A stretch of DNA of 64,000 nucleotides from the NCBI GenBank assembly GCA_964399965.1, contig CAYNRX010000008.1, positions 1-64,000 on the forward strand, written 5' to 3'. Under the pieces are notes generated by a model. The model was not told the DNA's origin and did no database searches. It worked only from the letters and a program-made list of their open reading frames with translations. Positions 59,309-64,000 of this stretch are shown here, piece after piece. Origin of the DNA: UBA1381 sp964399965 (GTDB lineage Bacteria > Bacillota > Clostridia > UBA1381). Every line of letters starts with the position of its first letter. The first letter of the stretch is position 1. Made by a program: the position numbers and the translations under genes.

Positions 59309-60038
59309 ACAGGGGAATGCCCCGCGATAATCTCACTGCAAGCGCGCTTACCTCCTCCTTATCCTCGCGGGAGATACGCAGCGAATCGCGCACCTTTTGC
59401 GCCGTCATCCTCCATACCGCCGCCGAAAGCGCAGCATGATGCAGAAAAGAAAACGTTTCCTCGCGGCATTTGGCAAGAGCCGTAGCCAACAGCCAGGCCT
59501 GCATCATTTGTACATAGTAGAGATCGCTGCAAACGGCAGCCGTCTTTTTCAGCACGCCGTTTATATATTCGGCATCTAGGTAAAATTCCATCATCGTCCC
59601 CAGCGTCTTGCGTATGCACCAGGGATCGTCAGAGCTTAGCAGCTCCTCGGTCTCCGCCCAGAATTGCGGGCGGTATTTTTTTATGCCCTTAAACGATACA
59701 GTATCGCAGACCGCCCAATTCAAAATGCGGCCGCAGAAATATTTGTAATCGGATAATAACTCGGGAAAATCACATTTTTTGCCTGCTATTACCAGTCCCT
59801 CGATAATGCGCTCCTCATGATAGTCGCCTATCGGGCAGCGCAGAAATTCCCGGTAATTTCCCTTTAGTATCTCCCGGGCGATCTTTCGCAGCGCGGGCAC
59901 CCGTATGCCCACGACCTTTTGCGTCCCGGGGATCAGCCTGCTGTGGAACTGCCTGTATCCATCTTCGGCCATATCTTTTAGGGAAGCTAAAAATTCGCCA
60001 TAATCCCCGGCTGTCCAGGCGTCTCTGTTATATTCCAT
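59307..60038 (-). CDS. DNA alkylation repair protein, AlkD-like
   Basis: This 243-residue all-helical protein has the AlkD/ALK HEAT-repeat pattern, with FHSRLIPGTQKVVGIRVPALRKIAREI near residues 30-56 and ILNWAVCDTVSFKGIKKY (about 113-130). AlkD proteins excise bulky or cationic alkylated bases without base flipping. I prefer the ATG at 60038, about 9 nt after GGGAGG; it overlaps trmB by 11 bp. Activity on DNA is inferred from the family. Confidence 0.88.
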   Translation of the reverse strand: MEYNRDAWTAGDYGEFLASLKDMAEDGYRQFHSRLIPGTQKVVGIRVPALRKIAREILKGNYREFLRCPIGDYHEERIIEGLVIAGKKCDFPELLSDYKYFCGRILNWAVCDTVSFKGIKKYRPQFWAETEELLSSDDPWCIRKTLGTMMEFYLDAEYINGVLKKTAAVCSDLYYVQMMQAWLLATALAKCREETFSFLHHAALSAAVWRMTAQKVRDSLRISREDKEEVSALAVRLSRGIPL

Positions 60039-60693
60039 CCCTGTCATCCTCCCATCCCAGATACACCGCTTCCACGCGGTATATGGGCATACCGTCCTCG
60101 GAGAATCGCCGTTCATACTCGGTCATCACATTGTCCTGAAAATCGCTTGTATGCAGATCGAAGGTGATATTTTCCAGCTTGTAATTCTCCCCGGCAAAGG
60201 AATTGAGCGAAAATTCAAACAAGGCTTTGTTATCGGTCTTGAACCAGATGTCGTCCCCCGGACGGAGGACTTTTTTGTATATGCTGAGGAAATTTTTGTG
60301 CGTGAGACGGCGTTTGGCCTGCTTTTTCTTCGGCCAGGGGTCGGAGAAGTTAAGGTATATCCTCCGCGCTTCGCCGAATGCGAAAAATTCATGGAGCTTG
60401 TCCGCATCAAGGCTTACAAACCGCACGTTACAAAGCCCCAGCGCTTCCGCCTTTTCCATCGCCGTAACAATAACGTCCTCTTCCTTTTCCACGGCTACAA
60501 AGTTTATTTGCGGATATTTTTGCGCCATGCCGCACACAAAATCTCCTTTGCCGCAGCCTATCTCGATATGTATGGGGTTTTCATTGGCGAATACTCCCAT
60601 CCATCTTCCGCGGCAAGCAGCCGGATCTTTTACCCATATCCGGGCGCACCGCTCCATTCTCTCTGCACAATGCTTCTTTTTTCTGACTCTCAT
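60028..60693 (-). CDS. trmB: tRNA (guanine-N7-)-methyltransferase TrmB
   Basis: This 221-residue SAM-dependent enzyme makes m7G46 in tRNA. It has HIEIGCGKGDFVCGMA (motif I, about residues 43-58), the YLNFSDPWPKKKQAKRRLTHK signature (about 112-132) and the C-terminal TEYERRFSEDGMPIYRVEA. The ATG at 60693 is the likely start; a TTG at 60714 lies in the same frame. It is cotranscribed with the alkD-like gene, which overlaps its 3' end. Confidence 0.96.
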   Translation of the reverse strand: MRVRKKKHCAERMERCARIWVKDPAACRGRWMGVFANENPIHIEIGCGKGDFVCGMAQKYPQINFVAVEKEEDVIVTAMEKAEALGLCNVRFVSLDADKLHEFFAFGEARRIYLNFSDPWPKKKQAKRRLTHKNFLSIYKKVLRPGDDIWFKTDNKALFEFSLNSFAGENYKLENITFDLHTSDFQDNVMTEYERRFSEDGMPIYRVEAVYLGWEDDRDGI

Positions 60694-60739
60694 ACGGGAG
60701 CTTCTTCCTTTCAATAGTTGTTATCTATCCAATGCGTTC

Positions 60740-61201
60740 TCAGTCAATATCGTCCATCAGCACCCTCTCGATTATCTCCGCACAGTCGGCAACGTAATCG
60801 GGACAGGGACGTTTTTTGTAATACTCGGCCGTCCGCGGCGAGGGAACGGCCGATTCCTTCCGGGGATCCTTTATCCCCAGAAGCTCTCCGCAGCAGACAG
60901 AGCCGTTGCGCCGTTCAAATTCGGCAGCCATCTCCCGCACCTTTTCGTATATCAGCTGTCTGTTCTTCAGATCGCCCGGCACGGCAGTGCTGTATTTAAG
61001 CCCGGCTACCATCGCCATTGCCGAGACCGCCCCGCAGGTCAGGCGCATTCGCCCCATTCCACCGCCAAGGCCGTCTGACATGCGCATAGCGTCCTGCTCA
61101 GAAATTCCAAAAAGCGGCCCGTATACTGCCGCGACAGATTGCGCGCAATTGCAGCCATTCATGAAATTTTCCCTGGCCTGTCTGACTCTGTCCATATTCA
61201 T
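60740..61201 (-). CDS. C_GCAxxG_C_C family redox protein
   Basis: This 153-residue protein has the family's cysteine pattern: GCNCAQSV (Cys17 and Cys19), TCGAVSAMAMVAG (Cys56), CCGEL (Cys103 and Cys104) and a final Cys near residue 140. Members are small redox-active proteins found widely in anaerobes; the reaction is not known. The start overlaps the end of nth by 4 nt (ATGA), so the pair is translationally coupled. Confidence 0.9.
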   Translation of the reverse strand: MNMDRVRQARENFMNGCNCAQSVAAVYGPLFGISEQDAMRMSDGLGGGMGRMRLTCGAVSAMAMVAGLKYSTAVPGDLKNRQLIYEKVREMAAEFERRNGSVCCGELLGIKDPRKESAVPSPRTAEYYKKRPCPDYVADCAEIIERVLMDDID

Positions 61202-61860
61202 TTTCTGTCGGCCTCCCTAAAAAATTTCTTGTCTACATCCGTTTTTTTACATATATCGTAAAGTCCGCATTCGGTGCATTTGGGAGAACGCGCCGTACAC
61301 AGCGCCCTGCCGTGAGCGACAAATTGATGGCACATTCTCAGCTGGTAATCCGGCGGTATGAGCTTTTTTAGCTCCATTTCAATAGCCTCCGGCTCAGTCT
61401 TGTTCGTAAGGCCGATCCTTCTTGAGATCCTCATGCAGTGCGTATCCACAACCACCGCCGGTTTATGGAATATATCGCCCAGAACAAGGTTTGCCGTTTT
61501 TCTGCCCGTTCCGGCAAGCGTCAAAAGATCCTCCATGGTATCGGGGACCTCTCCGCCGTAAACCTCTACCAGCCGTTTGCAGCAGGCGATGATATTTTTC
61601 GCCTTGTTGCGGTAGAAGCCGGCGGATTTTATATATTCCTGAAGCTCCTCGATATCCGCCCCGGCAAAGTCCTCGGCGCTTTTATACCGTTTAAACAGCT
61701 CTTCGGTAACAATGTTCACGCGCGCATCGGTGCACTGTGCCGAAAGCTGCGTTGCTATGAGCATCTCCACCGGAGTGCTGTAATTTAAAGAGCACTTGAC
61801 CTCCGGATACATCCTGTCGAGAATAGGGCGCATAGCCTCAGCGCGTTCTTTTTTTGTCAT
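61198..61860 (-). CDS. nth: endonuclease III
   Basis: This 220-residue DNA glycosylase/AP lyase removes oxidised pyrimidines. It has the helix-hairpin-helix ending GTGRKTANLVL with the catalytic Lys, the catalytic Asp in VVDTHCMRISRR, and a C-terminal 4Fe-4S cluster with spacing C-X6-C-X2-C-X5-C (LCTARSPKCTECGLYDIC). The ATG lies 2 nt after the cbiO stop codon, so it may be read from the cbi transcript. Confidence 0.97.
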   Translation of the reverse strand: MTKKERAEAMRPILDRMYPEVKCSLNYSTPVEMLIATQLSAQCTDARVNIVTEELFKRYKSAEDFAGADIEELQEYIKSAGFYRNKAKNIIACCKRLVEVYGGEVPDTMEDLLTLAGTGRKTANLVLGDIFHKPAVVVDTHCMRISRRIGLTNKTEPEAIEMELKKLIPPDYQLRMCHQFVAHGRALCTARSPKCTECGLYDICKKTDVDKKFFREADRK

Positions 61861-61862
61861 GC

Positions 61863-62708
61863 TTATCCTCCCTGTTTTCCCAATGCTTTCTTAAGTTCTC
61901 GCCGCGCCGATGATATCGAGGCGGCTTTGGGGGAAACGTCTATCCCATCGTGCTTTTCTAATATCTCCATAAGATGTGATATTCTTGAAAGTCTCAGCTT
62001 ATGCTCACGCAGAAGACCGGGGTCTGAAAATATGTCCTCCGCATCTCCTTCAGCCGCGACCTCTCCGCCGTCCAGAATATACACCCAGTCGGCGAAGACC
62101 GGAGCCATATCCATATCATGCGTGGATATTACAACAGTTATTCCCTTTTCACGCTGTATCCTTTTGACCGCCGACATTATCCGGCTCGTCCCCCTCGGGT
62201 CAAGCCCCGCGGTTGGTTCGTCAAGAATAAGCAGCTTGGGTTCCATAACAAGCACTCCCGCTATCGCCACCCGCTTTTTCTGTCCGCAGCTTAAAGCATG
62301 GACGCTTTTGTTCCGCAGCTCATACGTTTCCGTGATCTTCATCGCTTCCTCTGTGCGGCGTATGGTCTCTGTCTCGCAAAGCCCCATATTAACCGCTCCG
62401 AACGATACATCCTCCCAGACGGAGGGACAAAACAGCTGATCGTCCGGATTTTGAAAAACTATCCCCACCTCAGAGCGTATGCGCCTTATAGAGCGTTTAT
62501 CATATTCCAAACGCTTACCGTCAATGTATATCTCCCCGGACGAGGGCTTTATTATGCCGTTGAGCGCCAGAAAAAGCGTTGATTTCCCGGCTCCGTTGCC
62601 TCCCATTATAAACGTCATCTTTCCCTTCGGTATAGAGATATTTACGTTTTTTAAAGCCATCTCCCCATCGTAATCGCAGCACAAATTTCTCGTTTCGGCA
62701 ATGTTCAA
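61863..62708 (-). CDS. cbiO: cobalt/nickel ECF transporter ATPase CbiO
   Basis: This 281-residue ABC ATPase has Walker A GGNGAGKST (about residues 36-44), a Q-loop VFQNPDDQLF, the signature ALSCGQKKRVAIAG and Walker B LLILDEPTAGLDP. It powers the ECF metal transporter with CbiM, CbiN and CbiQ. GGGGGTGAT precedes a TTG at 62708, which gives the normal N-terminus (NIAETRN). The start overlaps the cbiQ stop by 4 nt. Confidence 0.95.
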   Translation of the reverse strand: MNIAETRNLCCDYDGEMALKNVNISIPKGKMTFIMGGNGAGKSTLFLALNGIIKPSSGEIYIDGKRLEYDKRSIRRIRSEVGIVFQNPDDQLFCPSVWEDVSFGAVNMGLCETETIRRTEEAMKITETYELRNKSVHALSCGQKKRVAIAGVLVMEPKLLILDEPTAGLDPRGTSRIMSAVKRIQREKGITVVISTHDMDMAPVFADWVYILDGGEVAAEGDAEDIFSDPGLLREHKLRLSRISHLMEILEKHDGIDVSPKAASISSARRELKKALGKQGG

Positions 62709-63451
62709 AATATCACCCCCGAAACTGTAAGCACGGCACACACAAACGCCGATATCACGATATGAATCGGTTTTAGTTCATACTGCCTTTTTGCGGTCTT
62801 GACCGCTCCGGTATAACCGCGGCTCCCGGCGGCGTCAATGCTTCTTTTCGCTTGCTGCATTGCCTTTAAAAACACCGCTGCCCCCAGCATCGATACCGAA
62901 TGATAGCCGGCTCTGAGCGTGCAGTAACCCAGACGCGACTCCTGCGCCGTCCTTACATTTATGTAGGAATCGTACAGCACAAATATATACCTATACACAA
63001 GCTCCGCCGTTTCTACAATATCAATAGGGATATGTATTCTCCTCAAAACGCCGAAAACAGCGTATGCGGGTGTTGTCAGCGATAAAGTATACATCGCTCC
63101 CACAGCTCCCATACAACGCAGGAATATCCCCAGCGCATACATCGCTCCTTCGATACTTATCCCCAGCCCCAGCAATGATACAATGCTTCTTTCATCCTCG
63201 GCTCCTATCATAAGCGCAGCAGAGGCCATAGCTGTAAACGCCAACGGGATGCGTATGCAGTGCATAAACCGGCGCAGAGGCAATCCTCCGGCTCCACAGA
63301 CGATCGCCGCCGACACGGCAAAAGTCAGAAGCGAGGTCGGGATATTATCGGCTGCTATACAATTTATAAGGCAGTATAAGGAAAATATCAGCTTAAGCTC
63401 AGGGCTTAGGGTCGACAGCCTTGAGCTGTTCGCCGCCTTATCTATTCTCAT
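62705..63451 (-). CDS. cbiQ: cobalt/nickel ECF transporter T component CbiQ
   Basis: This 248-residue membrane protein is the EcfT-type transmembrane component. It has several hydrophobic helices and the coupling-helix region with the family's A-R-G-type motif (AKRSIDAAGSRGYTG, about residues 205-219). It links CbiO to the substrate-binding CbiMN. The start overlaps the cbiN 3' end. Confidence 0.94.
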   Translation of the reverse strand: MRIDKAANSSRLSTLSPELKLIFSLYCLINCIAADNIPTSLLTFAVSAAIVCGAGGLPLRRFMHCIRIPLAFTAMASAALMIGAEDERSIVSLLGLGISIEGAMYALGIFLRCMGAVGAMYTLSLTTPAYAVFGVLRRIHIPIDIVETAELVYRYIFVLYDSYINVRTAQESRLGYCTLRAGYHSVSMLGAAVFLKAMQQAKRSIDAAGSRGYTGAVKTAKRQYELKPIHIVISAFVCAVLTVSGVIF

Positions 63452-63722
63452 TTTTCCGCGAGGTTATCCTGCCGATGACAAAGCCCACAACGCCGGCTCC
63501 GGCTGCCGCCTGCACACAGAAAAAAAGTGATTCTATCTCGCCCGAGGGCGGCTCCCAAGCGTTTTCGATCCACGGCTTATATCCAGGATCGATCTCCTCT
63601 ACAAGCTCGGCCGCCTCCGAATCGGAGCCGCCAAATTCGTGACCGCCCATGACCAACAGCGGTAATGCCGCTATAGCTGCCAGCAGCACGGCAAGTATAA
63701 GGTTTCTTTTCCACAGCTTCAT
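63438..63722 (-). CDS. cbiN: cobalt transport protein CbiN
   Basis: This 94-residue protein has two transmembrane helices (about residues 8-25 and 66-84) and the CbiN extracellular loop GGHEFGGSDSEAAELVEEIDPGYKPW. CbiN assists metal loading of CbiM. The start overlaps the cbiM stop (ATGA). The presence of cbiN favours cobalt over nickel as substrate, by family precedent. Confidence 0.95.
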   Translation of the reverse strand: MKLWKRNLILAVLLAAIAALPLLVMGGHEFGGSDSEAAELVEEIDPGYKPWIENAWEPPSGEIESLFFCVQAAAGAGVVGFVIGRITSRKNENR

Positions 63723-64000
63723 ACCCCGGCCCTCCTCTCGGAGATCACGCCCAGAAGGCGAAGCTCTTTATTGCAATATTTTTCAATCATCCCGAATATC
63801 ATAACGGAGAGTATCCCTTCGGCTATCGCTATCGGCAGCTGCGTCGGCGCAAACACGGCCGCAAACCGCATCGCCGAAAACCAGAAATCACCGCCGCTGT
63901 GCGCAGCCGCAAGCTGCAGCGAGGTTACGATATACGTAAACAGATCCCCGGCAAAAGCCGCCGCAAAAACGCATACCGCTCCCGGCGCCTTAGCCTTCCT
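63719..64000 (-). CDS. cbiM: CbiM, partial (C-terminal 93 residues)
   Basis: The frame is open to the window edge and ends at 63719. It contains FAAAFAGDLFTYIVTSLQLA and FAPTQLPIAIAEGILSVMIFGMI, the C-terminal helices typical of the S component CbiM, which binds Co or Ni. The N-terminal part, with the metal-binding His2, lies beyond the window. Any cobalamin riboswitch would also be outside. Confidence 0.93.
   Translation of the reverse strand, partial: RKAKAPGAVCVFAAAFAGDLFTYIVTSLQLAAAHSGGDFWFSAMRFAAVFAPTQLPIAIAEGILSVMIFGMIEKYCNKELRLLGVISERRAGV

Overview
The window looks like chromosomal DNA of an endospore-forming, probably gut-associated member of the Clostridia (Firmicutes). This rests on the sporulation genes spoVT, spoIIE, spoIVA and an alpha/beta-type SASP, on a DivIVA/YlmH/SepF/YlmE division cluster, on a DUF512-Der-PlsY-GpsA-SpoIVA neighbourhood typical of Clostridia, and on strong AGGAGG-type ribosome binding sites. 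Sigma-A promoters are easy to read (TTGACA-17-TATAAT). I see no rRNA, CRISPR array, phage or transposase gene. No species is claimed.

Layout. 0.1-8.3 kb (minus): a long run from mltG through trmR, trhP, a patatin, an HlyD-like protein, yggS, sepF and ylmH to divIVA, covering tRNA wobble modification and division/envelope functions. 8.4-12.2 kb: spoVT with a sigma-G promoter, thiM-thiE, and a divergent ferredoxin/Crp-family pair. 12.2-16.3 kb (minus): a fructose PTS operon fruR-fruK-fruA-HPr. 16.4-19.4 kb: a 980-residue S-layer-homology protein, followed by tRNA-Asp. 20-25 kb: nitroreductase, small membrane or secreted proteins, an AbgT transporter, a HAD phosphatase and a YfcE-like phosphodiesterase. 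25.2-31.8 kb: spoIIE behind Spo0A boxes, larC and a GH2 glycosidase. 31.8-35.3 kb: an overlapping gene pair, one with a cohesin-like module and one with a dockerin. 35.4-42 kb: spoIVA and the gpsA/plsY/der/DUF512 block. 42.3-48.6 kb: gdhA and a 1,439-residue protein with 558-nt internal repeats. 48.6-50.7 kb: aroF-pheA. 50.7-53.3 kb: a CmpB-family protein and two unusual single-pass membrane proteins. 53.3-56.3 kb: hisH-hisF with small membrane proteins and a GNAT. 56.5-59.2 kb: SASP, an HprK-like P-loop protein with a 35-codon leader gene, and an ATP-grasp enzyme. 59.3-64 kb (minus): alkD-like, trmB, a C_GCAxxG_C_C protein, nth and cbiMNQO (cut by the window edge).

The most notable feature is a family of five palindrome-rich mobile elements at 6215, 11376, 12503, 19395 and 25328. 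They share terminal inverted repeats (TAGTCAATTG / TAGATAATTG) and each is flanked by a direct repeat of target sequence (7-12 bp, two of them imperfect). Full copies are 278 bp and carry a branched multi-hairpin core; two copies of about 81 bp lack that core, apparently by deletion between TAAGGAA direct repeats. They sit in transcribed intergenic positions: between trmR and trhP, between fruA and the HPr gene, and in the leaders of the ferredoxin gene, the SLH gene and spoIIE. In the trmR-trhP case the pre-insertion junction can be reconstructed.

Other points of interest are an HPr with Arg in place of the regulatory Ser46, the adjacent cohesin/dockerin pair, clusters of a GGGACA motif, and a possible H-type pseudoknot between two convergent genes.
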